DNA from: Gordionus sp. m RMFG-2023
Lineage: Eukaryota > Nematomorpha > Gordioida > Chordodea > Parachordodidae
Length of the DNA stretch: 64,000 nt
Direction of reading: 5' to 3'
Assembly (NCBI RefSeq): GCF_954871325.1
Contig: NC_088775.1
Coordinates: 92,791,655-92,855,654, forward strand
Below, in pieces: positions 50,104-62,300 of the stretch (position 1 is its first letter; each line of letters opens with the position of its first letter). The notes under the pieces are model-generated. The model was given only the letters and a program-made list of their open reading frames with translations, searched no databases and had not been told where the DNA came from. Made by a program: the position numbers and the translations under genes.

Positions 50104-52172
50104 AGATGAAAAAATTTATTTACAGCAAGAATTAGTAAAAGTAGACAAATTTTTCTTTACTATACCTATCTTTGGAAAAAAGATATGAAGGTATCACCAT
50201 AAGGGAAAATTCTATTAAAGTATTTGCTGAAACACGATATCTTGAACCTCATTTAATCTATCTTTTCTTTCTTTTTTAAAAAATTATTTTATAAAAGATT
50301 ATAAAATAAAGGTATTTTATTTTATTTTTTTGCTAAAACAAACAAAAATTTTTTATTTTTTTTTGAAAAAAAATGGAATTTCAAGGTCATAACTGATAAT
50401 CAATTTTTTTTTTTTTTAAATATATAAAAATAACCATTTCTTTTGGCAGTCAAAACACGAAAGGTAGTTTTTTTTGTAATGACCAAAGTTATTAAAATTG
50501 AGTGAGCATTTGTAAGAAAAACAACAAAAGTTTACAATTTTTGTTGATTCTAAATCAATCCACCAGTAAAATATGAATTCACTTATTAACATGATCTTTT
50601 CTCTTCACCCTTCACTTCGAGCGTGGCATAATTATTCTTGATAAATTTTTTCAGGAAATTTTGATAAGTAAATTTTATATTTTGAAACTTTTTTTGTATT
50701 GTTGCCAGTAAGGTATAGAAAGTATTGGTTTAAGAATGGATAGATGTAAATATCTTGAGTTTTAAATTAGAATTAAAATTTGTGACTTCCATATTATGAA
50801 AAAAATCATAAAATTGAATATATCTTTTTCTTCTGTTGAACAAACCTTGAACTTCATATGACAATTTTCTACTTTATTTAAAAAATATAATTTTTGGTCC
50901 GAATATTTTTTAACATAATTTTGAATGTTTTTAATCGAATTCTTACAATTCTTAGATAAAAAAATTAGAATCAATCACATCTTAAAAAAAACCAACTAAA
51001 AATATTCCTACTATTTATAAAATTCAGCCTATCTTAGCTTCTTAATTCCACTAATCTGAGGATTGGAATTTTTTTGGTTCCATATCTCATTCAGTAAAGA
51101 CGTTTTTTTTGTTTATTTTTCTTTCTTTGTGATTATAATATATATTTTTTTCTAGCTTAGGGTCTAATGCCTTTTATTTGAAATATTAAACCTAGAATTT
51201 GGATTCTGCACGGGAACCTCCAGAGCCCGGGTAAGTTTAGAAACAGGGACAAATTTATGAATAAGAAATCTCGAAACTGAGTCTATTTTAGACACTTTGA
51301 TCCAGAACATTCAGAACTAGTATAAATTTAGAAACAGGAGCTGAATCAGATTTAGAAACCAGAACCTTTTATAGTGGTCTTGAGAAAATTTTAGAATTTT
51401 TTATCTTCCGGAATATTTAATATTTTATGTCTTTAATCAAAAATGTAATATTTAAAAAGATAATGTCCCATCTATATTTGTTTCTTTTATTCTTACTCTT
51501 ATTTTTTTACTTAATTATTTAAATGATATCGATAATAAAAAATATCTGGTAAAATTTCATTGTCCCAAAATGGAACTAGCTTTCAAAATAACTCGTTTTT
51601 GTTTTACCAGAAATGGGGACAGAAAAATTTTATAAAAAAATAATTTTCTTGCTGCAAATTTTTTTTATATAATATATATATTCTGATTGAATATTTATCA
51701 ATAGCCATTCTTAAAACCAAGATTGCATTTGTATTTGACTCGTAGAGCTCATAACTCTGGGTTCATTCAAGTTAGAGCTTTAAGGCTCGGATTCTCTGTA
51801 ATTATCATACAAAGTTTTATTCGCTTTGATCAAAAGATCTCCGATCGATTCGTCATTCGAATTAGGGGTCTGCAAATCACGGTTCGGCCCGAGCTGGGTC
51901 AATTTAAAAAATTTGGGCCCGGTTTGGGCTTAAATTATGACCGATTCAGATCACTAATTTGAATAACCACCCACCCATAAATGAAGATTTCCTTAGATAC
52001 GATACCTAAAAACTGAGCGGCATTTTGGATCACTGCTTGCACACATATGTTTATACTGATAGCCAGTGAATTTTTTTTTTAAAAAAAAGGTCAAAATATT
52101 TAATGGGTGAGAAGATTTATCCTTCCTTGGCAAATTTTAATTGGCGTTATTATATGGAAAACCTCGCAAGGA
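50104..52172. other. Gene-free AT-rich region
   Basis: A 70-codon minus-strand frame at 50762-50974 (NCKNSIKNIQNYVKKYSDQK...) has a possible acceptor but no recognisable family. Near 51865-51960 GGTTCGGCCCGAGCTGGGTC and GGGCCCGGTTTGGGC look like a family C-type GC-rich MITE. Nothing else is supported. Confidence 0.4.
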
Positions 52173-52326
52173 TGTGTTGTTAAACGGCACGATTCGAGCC
52201 GATTTTTAAAAAACGGATGACTCCAATGGTTTATCCAGAAAAATCTTAGGCAAGCTGAAGATTTTCTGCTATATCGAGTCTAGCCGTTTTTAAAAATGGG
52301 CTCAGATCATGGCATTTAACAGCACT
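52173..52326. mobile_element. MITE family B copy, compact
   Basis: A 154-base palindromic copy: GTGTTGTTAAACGGCACGAT at the left and GGCATTTAACAGCACT at the right, with GAGCCGATTTTTAAAAA and its inverse inside. This copy best shows that the family is a simple inverted repeat. Confidence 0.8.
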
Positions 52327-53007
52327 TACTTGCAAGTCAAGCTAGAAGCATTTGAAAAAAAAAATATTATTTTGAAAGTTTTGCGCCAAAAGCGATAATT
52401 GGAATGTAATATTTTCCGGAAATGAGATTAAGGGACAAATAAATCTTTACGTATCGGTCTTCGGACCGCGCACCTCCGCTAAAAAAAATATAAATCCGGC
52501 TGCTCAAGACCCGCTAAAAATTTTTAATCTCCAATTCTCTCTTTAATGATACACACACACACACATATTTATATACCGATATTTCAAGGAGTTAGGAAAA
52601 AGCACTCGTAATTTTATATTTACATTCCTCGAGGAAAAGTGAATTAGCATAATTATTGTTTTCTCTTTTTTTTTTAAAAAAAAAGGCTTATTTAAATACC
52701 GACTTTTGAAAAAAAAAATATAAAAAGTGATACGTGTGGTTATGATGATTTAGGATATTTATTAAAATTGTTTTTAATTTTTTTTAAATTACTATTCAAA
52801 TTAAGTAATTATAAAAATAAAAAAATATATATTTTCTAATTGGGGCATTCTTTGTCTCACCGAGGAAAAAAGGGAAAAGAGAAGAGAAAAGAAAATTTAA
52901 ATAAAATTTGACTAATGAGATTTTTTTTTAAAAAATTTATCGAATAAATAAGTGACTAAAGAGGAGATAAAAATTTGTTATATTTTGAAGCGATGACGTA
53001 TAACGAT

Positions 53008-53265
53008 TCCTAGACTGGCTATCGCATTTGAAGGCGTCGCGGAATGCGAATCAGCTGGACCCGCCATTTTGGATAACCCGCACGGTAATCATTCTCGTGC
53101 TAAGAAACTAACTATTGAATTTATTAACTCGCTTTTCAATAAAGTTTGCAAATTTTTTTAACAATGATACCAAAATGGCGTCCACAGCTGTTTTTATTGA
53201 TGTATACACTTTTAACGAATGCATCGTCATTCTGGGTATCATTATATGTGTCATTGATTTGAAGC
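53008..53265. mobile_element. MITE family A copy 6
   Basis: From CCTAGACTGGCTATCGCATT through GAATCAGCTGGACCCGCCAT to CAAAATGGCGTCCACAGCTG and GCATCGTCATTCTGGGTATC. It ends about 200 bases before the putative 5' untranslated exon of the IL16-like gene. Open frames across it on both strands are incidental. Confidence 0.85.
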
Positions 53266-53399
53266 GCGTCATCGCCATAACCGTTGAAAAATGTGACAGA
53301 GCCATGTTTTCGCGCCGGCTCAAACCGGGGTAAATTGGGGAAGGACTGGGGCTTGATAGATAACCTTTAATCCCTTAATCCTACTATTGCGGCATGTAT

Positions 53400-53472
53400 G
53401 AAATTGGGGAAGTAACGCAACCGCCATTTTTTAAACTCCTTTTCTCGGCTCCCGGAAAGAAAGTCGAGGATG
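53400..53472 (+). promoter_or_regulatory. Putative 5' untranslated exon and promoter of the IL16-like gene
   Basis: A CCGCCATTTTTT word (53421-53432) precedes a pyrimidine tract, CTCCTTTTCTC, at 53436-53446. Then an ATG at 53470-53472 abuts a strong donor, GTGAGTAA. If spliced to the acceptor TTATTTTCAG at 56250, that ATG opens a four-codon upstream frame (M-E-K-stop) ahead of the main start at 56317. It could instead be the first exon of another gene, but no partner exon was found. Confidence 0.35.
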
Positions 53473-53943
53473 GTGAGTAAACTTATTCGAGAATTTAAAT
53501 TTCAAAAAATGAGTCGCTATTTGATATTCGATAGTTTCCCCGATTACATCATATTCTCTAAGCGTTTCGCATTAGAGTTTCCTATGTATGAACCCTCATC
53601 AAAGGCGCCGTATTTTTTTTAAACCCTCCAATGGTATTCACGGACGACTCAACCAATCATTTTTGTTTAAAGGTTTAATTTTAACGCCTTTATTCGAGCA
53701 AGCAAATATTTCGCGTACTTTGAAATAAAAAATGATACATTTTTCGAGACATATGGTTTTAACTTGATGCCCAGATATGTCATTTTTTGAAAGACAGGTC
53801 ATTATATTTTTTATCTTGATTCGATAAAATGGGTAGTAATAAAAAAAAATGTAAATAAATTAAGATTATGCCCCCAAAAAAATTTTTTTTTTTATAGAGT
53901 GTCAATAATAACTTATTTTGGCAAAATTTTTGATTTTCCTTAT

Positions 53944-54159
53944 GGTGCCCACAAATCGAGCGTTTTTAACGCGTCGTTTCAAAACGCAAATTAAAAACGT
54001 TAAACGCGACTAAGTTTTTAAATTGAACCGTTAATTATTATTATTTTTAAAATATAAAACGACTAAATTTAAAACAAAAAAAAAATGTCGTCCAAAATTT
54101 AAACGAACGCATTTAAAATGCATTATTTGCGTTTTGAAACGTTCAATTTGTGCGCGGTA
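53944..54159. mobile_element. CpG-containing palindromic MITE
   Basis: Left end GGTGCCCACAAATCGAGCG and right end, read inward, ATACCGCGCACAAATTGAACG are inverted. Both are followed by GTTTCAAAACGCAAAT. About 215 bases, non-coding. Superfamily not certain. Confidence 0.6.
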
Positions 54160-54204
54160 TTAGACTAATCCTAGGAAGTTTAAAGGGAGTGCCCATCAAG
54201 ACTC

Positions 54205-54480
54205 AGATAATGGTAAAGTAAACAGGCTTAGGTGGTATGGGCATACAATGAGAAGGTCTATGAACTACATTAGGAAAATAAGGTTGAAAGTTTGGAAGTG
54301 ATGGGCGAACGTAAAGGAGGAAGGCCAAAATCTTCAATGGGGGCCTAAAGTTAGAGCCAATATGAATAAGTATAAATTAGATAAAAGAGAGATAGCAGGA
54401 ATAACATAAAGTGGAAAGAGATATTGGAGGAGCTTACCACCAGAAAAGGTGAAAGCTAAAGAGAAAAAATAATAAAAATT
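54205..54480 (+). mobile_element. LINE 3' fragment (C-terminal end of a reverse-transcriptase ORF)
   Basis: A decayed stretch in shifting frames reads LRWYGHTMRRSMNYI, then KGGRPKSS, then a KW...L motif near the end. This is the typical tail after the reverse-transcriptase domain of many non-LTR retrotransposons (LRWFGH...GRPK...W). The 5' remainder is absent, as usual for LINE truncation. Several frameshifts and stops are present. Host or element poly-A is not clear. Confidence 0.65.
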
Positions 54481-55277
54481 AGACTATTTTTTAACTATCC
54501 TTAACCACCTTTTACACTTTTATTTCTTTCTTTCTTTCTATCCTCACATTTATAACAATTTGTTAAAATATTTGTCTAATTAAATTTCAAATTGTTCTAT
54601 ATTATTTGTATTTTTTTTAAAAATTATTTGTCACTTTTTTAATTTTAGGGCTTTTTTTTTATAAAAAAAAGACGTTTATACACTAGAAAACCCGGTCCGA
54701 AAATGCCCGTTGTCATAGCCCGACTCGAAATTATTTTCAGTAATTAGGCTCACCTAAGACCGAAGTAAATTCGGAGCTCGAGTAGGGGGTCATCGGGTTG
54801 GGCCTTGTGAATCACTAGCATAATAGAGCGAAAACATTTTTTAGGACTTAATTTAGCTCCGAATTTTTTTTTTATCTATTTAAACTAGAATACCGCGGTG
54901 CATTTCCGGTTCTTTCAGAACCGAAGTTTAAAAAAAAAGCGATGTTACATTTCATTTTCCTTTATTCTTTCATTTTTTTTTTGTTGACCTAAGTTATTAT
55001 TTTTTTAAAAATTTTAAGAATTTCAAAAATTTTGTAATTTAATAAAAATAAGATTAGATAAAACATCGTTGAAATTATCGAAGTTATTTGCTGAGTATTT
55101 AGATTTTAACGCGCGAAATTTTAAGATAATTAAATATTTTGATTTCGAGGTTTAAAAAAAAAATCGTACCGCTTACCGCAATCGATCACGTGGAGCAGGC
55201 CTAGATCGGAACGGGAAATATTTATTTTATGGGGCTCTAATTTAATTTAAACTCAACGACATAATAATAATAATAAT

Positions 55278-55525
55278 ACTTGGACTGACGATGCGTCCAT
55301 TAAAAGTGTACATCAACGAAAAACAGCTGGGGAAGCCATTTTGATTACCCATATCATTATTAAAATTTTTAAACGAGAAGCTAATTTTTTCTCAAGTCTG
55401 ACGTTTAACAAAGAATCGCCTGAACAAGTTGTCAATTTAATGGTGGTTTTTTTAAATACTGATATGGGTTACCAAAATGGCGGCTCCAGCTGATTCGCAT
55501 TCAACGACGCTTTCTACGTCAAAGT
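55278..55525. mobile_element. MITE family A copy 7
   Basis: Opposite orientation to the 53-kb copy: GGACTGACGATGCGTCCATT, AACAGCTGGGGAAGCCATTT, then ACCAAAATGGCGGCTCCAGC and TCAACGACGCTTTCTACG. It lies in the putative first intron of the IL16-like gene. Confidence 0.85.
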
Positions 55526-56250
55526 TTAAACTACCCATCATTTTTTTCAAACGACTTTACGAAAGCATATCCACCATAATGTTACCCGTAAATTAATAAT
55601 TAAGTTCGTTAGACAACCATTACTATAATTTTTGTCCCAAATTCTGGTTGGGCCTAGCACGATCACCCCTCCCCCTCCCTTCCAACTTTTGTCAAGAGAG
55701 GGGTTAAGCAGCCCAGTAAAGAGGGTGGTCTACAGAGACCACTGGCGCCTCTTTAACCTGTTACAGTTGTCAATTACGAAATAGGATGGATGTAGGGAGG
55801 GTTGGAATGATGGATCGAAGGTATTGGTATATCAGAATTCAATTGTTCTCATAACTGCCACCCCACAATAGCGGATCAAAATGTAATTACTCCAAGTCTT
55901 AGGATGTTCTAGCGACAAATCTCTCGGTTAGAATTTTAACCGAATTATCTGATACCTTTTAAAATTGAAATCCGATATAATCTTTCCCCTTGTGATCTTG
56001 TTATTATCCGGTCCGGCGGGTTATTAAAATGTACGACCCGGGTTTTGATAAAAAATTCTTTAAAAAAAATCGGCGAAAAATGAGAACATTAAATTTTACA
56101 TATCTCGCGACGCGATTTTATCAGCTGGTTAATTATAGATATTTCGGTCCCGGATTTTAAAAATCATACCACTGTCGGACCCGGTTTGTATTGCATTTCC
56201 CTGTCTAATTATTTCAAAATTTAATTTACAGATGATATAATTATTTTCAG
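55526..56250. other. Sequence upstream of the IL16-like coding start
   Basis: No gene or known repeat recognised. A G/C-richer patch at 55650-55830 has CACCCCTCCCCCTCCC and an AGGGTGGTCTACAGAGACCAC palindrome around 55721-55745. It was compared with 5S rRNA and rejected. The region ends in the acceptor TTATTTTCAG. Confidence 0.4.
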
Positions 56251-56316
56251 GAAAAATAAAAACAAAACTTCGAACTTCTTATCGGGAATTCGCGTTGATT
56301 ATTACCCGCCCCGATA

Positions 56317-59300
56317 ATGGTCATGACGGAAGATAACGCGATAGACTTTTCGAATCGCGCCAAATATTTTCACTTCGAAGATTTGGCGCGCACGGGAAAA
56401 GAATTCGATCCTTCCAAACAGTCCCCACTTCAGCAGCAACATAAGCTTCAAAATACCGCCAATATCCAAAATTTTTACCGCGATTTTTCCACCCTACCAT
56501 CTATATCCTCCAACAAATCCTCGTGCCACCCTAGTTTATCGAAGGCGGGATCTTGCGGTGAACCTAATCGTTCCGCATTTTTTGGGGGAGATAAGTCGCC
56601 TCTAGAACATCGACAAAAAACCGATCGAACAGCTCCAGCTAATATGACTACCGTTTCGAACCCTAAAAAGGTCAATTCCTTGATTGCCATGTTTTCGGGG
56701 TCTCACGGAAGTGCCAATCACCCCCCTCCACATTTAACTTCCGTCTCTTCTCCCCACATCAATAATAACTCCAATAATTTCCCTACTCATTTTACCTCCT
56801 CCTTTCACGCCAACAACAATGTCAATCATCCTTCGAATTTCTATGCTTCCTCCAACATCAACAGCAATGCCAATCATACTTCAAATTTCTCGGCGTCCTC
56901 CCACGTCAACATCAATGCCAATCATTCGTCAAATTCCTTTGCTTCCTCCCACGTCAACAACAATGTCAATCATTTCCCTCCTCATTTCTCTCCCCCCTCA
57001 TCCCATGTCAACAATTCCAATCATGGCCAGTCGCCGGTAGTTATATCAGACCCGCGCCGATGTTCAGTCAAAACGGCTGGCCACTCCCCCAATCAATCTA
57101 CCGCCAGTCATGTGACATCGCCTACTTGCCAGAACATCTGCCATGATAGTAGCGGTACCGGCGGTCAAATGATCGAAGTTTATGATGACACTAAATTTGG
57201 TCTAGCCGGACTGAGACGCAAAAATAGCTGCGACGGAAAAGTCGGCGAGGATAATTCCGCATCGAGTAGCAGCACGAAATCTTTTGACGTTAATGGATTA
57301 TTCACGAATCCTGATGGCAGTGAAAAAATTGGAAAAGATAAAAAGCTTGATAATTTTTCCAGAAAATTCCAAAATTTATACCTTCCTGACATTACAGATG
57401 GGACTATTCCCTCGGACACAGCTAAAAATATATCCGGTGACAAATCGAAGAAAAATGACGACAAATACTATAGTTTTAAAAATGGCCGCGATTTAACGGC
57501 TGCTGTTCGTGACAGTGTTTCTCATTTCACCGATTTCGATGCCCCATCTACCAACGCGTTTAGGTTCAACGGTAATGCCAGCGACAATTTTCTAACCAAT
57601 CACGACGAAGGAAAAGGTTACGATTGCTCCTCTCGTCGACCACGAATCGCCGAAATTCTCGACACGCCCTTTACCGTACATCAAGCCGCCCGCAATTCAG
57701 TCGATTACGATAACGCTGTCACACCTACCCCACCAAAAGAACAAGTATAAAAATTTATTCTATTAAAAAGTTGAAGCGAACATGATTATTTAAAGTATCA
57801 TAGATTGAATAGAAAGAGAAAGAAGGAAAAAAAACTAAGAAAAATATAAAAAATAAATTAAAAAAAGAACCTAGTAATGGAAATCGCCGATTCTGACCAG
57901 TGCCTGACAACTCCTCACGATCAAATGCCCAACTACCAATCAGAAGATCCTTATATCGATAACAGTTACCCCGCGCACGCGCGTCAAAACTCCAATGATT
58001 CGACGGCGTCCTCATCTTCCTCATTTAGTTCCTTACTTTTAATAGGTTGGCTCTTTGATTACATTTTTTTTTTAAAAATATAGTTTTGTTTAGAACATCT
58101 CATGAATGGCATGATGTCATTTTACAAATGATTTTATTATTTGTATATATATAAAGTTGCTTCCACGGCCGCTCCCGTTCACCTGCGCAATATCGAAAAT
58201 ACGGAAGACCAAGAAGCCCGTCTTTGCGCGCGTGACGACGACCATTTTTACGGACGAAACACCGACAGCCAATTATCTTCCTCCTCCGACTCCTCCCAGC
58301 AAATGTCCCCAGTTCCCGCCCCTTTTCGATCTCTCTTTTTCGACGGTAACAAATCTCGGCACGGGTCTGGCGACGAACGTTTGGATGGGGTTATTTCTTT
58401 TATTTTTTCGATTTTTCGCCCCAGCCCGAATATATCACATTTTTAGTCCCGTACCTGGATAGGCTCAAATTTTCGAATGAACGGGGTGGTTAACTCGCGT
58501 TTCTTTAATTAAAAATCGGTTCAAAACACCGAAACCAAAATGTAGAATTTTTTTTTATATTATACCGAACTTAATATTATCAATTCAAATATGTTTTGTT
58601 TATTAAATATCTTCCATATAGCAGACCTCTGTCACGATGCCAAACCCGTTTAACCTTTCCAAGAACTCGGGACGCGGCCATTTTATGTGTTCTTACTCGT
58701 CGACTCCCGTTTCATGCAATAATCATAATGGCGGCGGTAGTATGAGTCTCTCCGGTTCCTTTTCGGGCAAGAACCTTGGCAATGCAAGTCAGCAAGTTCT
58801 CATCAGCAGGTAAAGAAAAAATGGGTTATTAAGGGTAGGAGGAACGAAAATCGAATTGATTTGTGTTAGGTAGACGTTTCATCATCAGCTGTGAGCGGAA
58901 AATAATTCCCGTTCATATTTTTTCCGCGGAGAGGGGGAGAGCTTATTTTTATAATTTTTGTAAAAGAATTATCTTCAGCGATTCTGTTAAATCACCTGAC
59001 GTGGGCCAACTTTAAATTCCAAGATAAATATTAAAACAATATTTAAGATATATAATCTTAATTTACTACATTATTCAAATGGGCCAATCAGTTTTTTTCT
59101 CTCTCTAAACCAAAGGATAATAGTCAAGACCATCTGGTCCTCGACCTAAATATTCGGTTTTCGCATATGTATGTGTGTATCAGAGTGTTGAAATATAAAA
59201 ATCTGTTTCTGTTTGAATTAAATAAATGATTTAAATCAAAAAAAAAATCAACTCAACTAAAATAGTTATTCAAAATTCATTTACGAATCACTTGGCATTT

Positions 59301-62300
59301 TTACCGCCAATAATCTTTTTGGCAGTTTAGGGCTGCGTTCCAAAAATCTAAGAAAAAATCTATAAAAAAATAAATTTTTAAGGAAAAAATTAACTTAAGC
59401 TATTTTTAATGTAAAAATAAAACATTGTCCTATATCATTTATTTCATCAATTTATATAAAAATTTTAACAAGTGTTTATTTAGTTTATATATTTCAAAAA
59501 AAAATTAATAAAAATTAAATAGGATAGGAATTTGTGAGGATCTTAGTTGTTAGCAGAGACTTGCAGGCCCGGCCCGGACCGGATTTTTTTAAAACCCGGG
59601 CCGGATCGTACCGGGCCGTATATTTTGAAACCAAATATTTAAAATCGCCATTATTAGCTGTAAATATCAAAAATAAAAAAAATATAATTTAAAAAAATTC
59701 GGGCCGGGCCGTACAAACGGTACCTCTGCAGGTCTCTGATTGGTGTACCTCTGCAGCTTTGATTGGTTAGTATGTAACATTAAGATAAAAAAGACTCATT
59801 TAACAATTTATTTTTTAATAATGTCTTAATACATGTAAGTCGTTGCTGAACAATTTTTAAATGATAACTGCCCATTTTTTTTTAGTGTCAGAAAATAGTT
59901 TTCTGGAAAGGATGAGAGTTGTAGTGGAACCTCTGGTGCAAAAATGACTCAAAATTTAGAGATTTTGTTAAGAAGATAGGAAAAAAATTTGGGAGGAAAT
60001 TGGAACAGCAAATAACCCGAATTGTGATCAAGTTTGAGGAATAGCTTGTAAAGGCTAAATTTAACAAGTTAATAGTTATATAATGTGTGCAGAAATTACA
60101 GTATCATCAAAAGAATCAATAGACATATTTTGCCCAGTATTTATCATTAATGTATGATGCATATTAATTTTATATACAAGATATAAGATAAATACTGTTC
60201 CTAAGTGGCTAGATTCCTAAGATAAAAAAATATTTTCTAGTTTTGTCTTTTAGATAATTTTACATTTGTCTGTCATGATCAATTTAAAACTTGACTCAGA
60301 AAATTTGGTAATATCATAAACATTTTTCTTTTAACCTCAAATATTGTTCATTGTTCAACATATTGGAAGATTCCTACTTTTTATGTTAAGAGCATTAGCA
60401 CCAGAACTTTATTAATATATTTTTATAATAATTTTTATTTTCACCAGATTTTAGTTGGGTGAGAGAGCATATAATTTGCTAAATTAAGCCTTTTACAAGC
60501 TAAAAATTACTTCTTCTACTTGATCATAATTTGGGTTATATGTTTTTCCTATCTTCTTAACAGAATCCCTGAATTTTAAGTCATTTTTGCACCGGATGTT
60601 ACTGCGCAACTTATTATGCTTTCCAGAAAACTATTCTCTGACACTAAAGATAATATATATTTATAAATATAAATGGCTATAATTTTTTGGGTTAGTAAAT
60701 TTTATAAAAATGCACTTGTAAACGAACGACTCTCTTTAACTGTAGTGTATAGTTCACGACGACATTGGGGATGGCTAATATCCCCGATAAATCTTTATCT
60801 GAGCTACGAATTTTAAGATGACGCCTGTCGCTATCGCTGAAATGAAGGCATATCCCTCCATTTTGAAATGAATGACCGAAACTTAATTTGTTTTAATCGG
60901 CGTCTTTGATTAAAGCATACGAGAGGAGTTGGCTATGGATTTGATTGATTGATTAATTTATCCCGATACAAAATGTATCGTGTTGTACTATGTGAAAAAT
61001 AAATATGAGGGACACGTCCTAGCTCGTCATAGATTTTTTTTTTGTGTTAATTTTGAATCCCATTCAGCCAATCAAGCTTGGGCATCTTTTTATAAAATCT
61101 AACGACCATTCGGACACTTGACACTTATCGATTTCTAAAATGAAAAAAAAAGAAAGGACAATATAGGACTTGGCCTCTTTTGACAAATTTAACGTGCTTT
61201 ACATTTATTAGCGACATTGCAGAAATATCAAAAATTAAGGCCGGTCCGAACATGCCCCGATGAAATTCTTTACGGCCCTGACCGGAATTTTTTTTAAAAA
61301 AATTCGTTATTTCTAATAATTATGGCCGGTATTTTGCGTACGTAATTAAAATAAAATATAAGCAGTAAAAAAATGAATATTGAATATTAAAGGCTACTCA
61401 TTTTATTATTTCCCGACTATCAAATGGTGTGATTCATTCTTATATATTCGTTTTTAAAATTTTAAGTCCCTAGCCAGGATATTTAAAATCATAACCCCAC
61501 ACCGGATTCCAGGTTTGACCAGCAAGTTTCTGATATATATATATGTATATGCTTTAACTGTTGGGATCACCACTGCCGTAGGTTATTCAAAATAGCACGC
61601 GTGGTTCAGCACGTGATTCAGGATCCCCCCCCCCCTATGCGCTTCAACCTGGGTTCGATCCTTAGTGCGACTAATTTTTTCTAAACTTAATTCTTGACTT
61701 GAGATAAAATAAAAAATTAAACCAACTTAACTCTCCAATTGGAACGTTTACGGTTGTAATTGAACCAATCACGTCTTTACAAACTAACCAATCTCTCTTC
61801 AAGATTTGTGTACTTTTTTTTATTTTAAATAAGCATATGTTTAAATTTATATTAGAAAGTTTACTTAGATTTTTTATTATTATTTTTTTTACAAAAAACC
61901 CAGGTCAGAATCGAGAGGTTCTATAGCAAGCCTCACTTCGATCGTATCCTTGGCTTCCTCCACTAGTTACCTGTCACCATACGTAATTTATTTATTTATT
62001 TTTTAACTTCCGTTCACAAACCCTAAGAACGGGGTATTATGGGCCGAGCCTTTAAACAGCTGATTTGAGACCCGAATCGGGCCTTCCTTATAATCCGTCG
62101 CTAATCGTTGTGAATCTTATAAAACAAATTAAAATATGCGGTGTTAACTTATAATTTAGCATTGCCAAATATTGTAGAATTTTTTTTTGAAACCGAGAGA
62201 TCGTAATTTACGACTTTATTATTTTTTTTTATATTTGACAGGAATTACAGCAGCTGATTGAAGAAGCCAATCAAAGCCTGGACCAATCGGGATCGAGCGA

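Larger units (their letters stand above)
58810..61903. other. Long intron 4 of the IL16-like gene
   Basis: A 3.1-kb intron holding a MITE family C copy (59553-59738), a Harbinger relic (59884-60645), a GC-rich MITE fragment around 61230-61530 and a tRNA-like patch at 61595-61680. No further exon is needed to keep the reading phase between exons 4 and 5. Confidence 0.6.

Noticed and set aside
53115-53333. Overlapping open frames on both strands
   Set aside because: They lie across a MITE family A copy, whose GC-richer arms are open by chance.
55650-55830. GC-rich patch considered as a 5S rRNA or tRNA gene
   Set aside because: The conserved 5S internal control words and secondary structure are absent.
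56475-57496. Several open frames on both strands across IL16-like exon 1
   Set aside because: They are shadows of the 476-codon exon, whose frame leads into the PDZ exons with matching phases.
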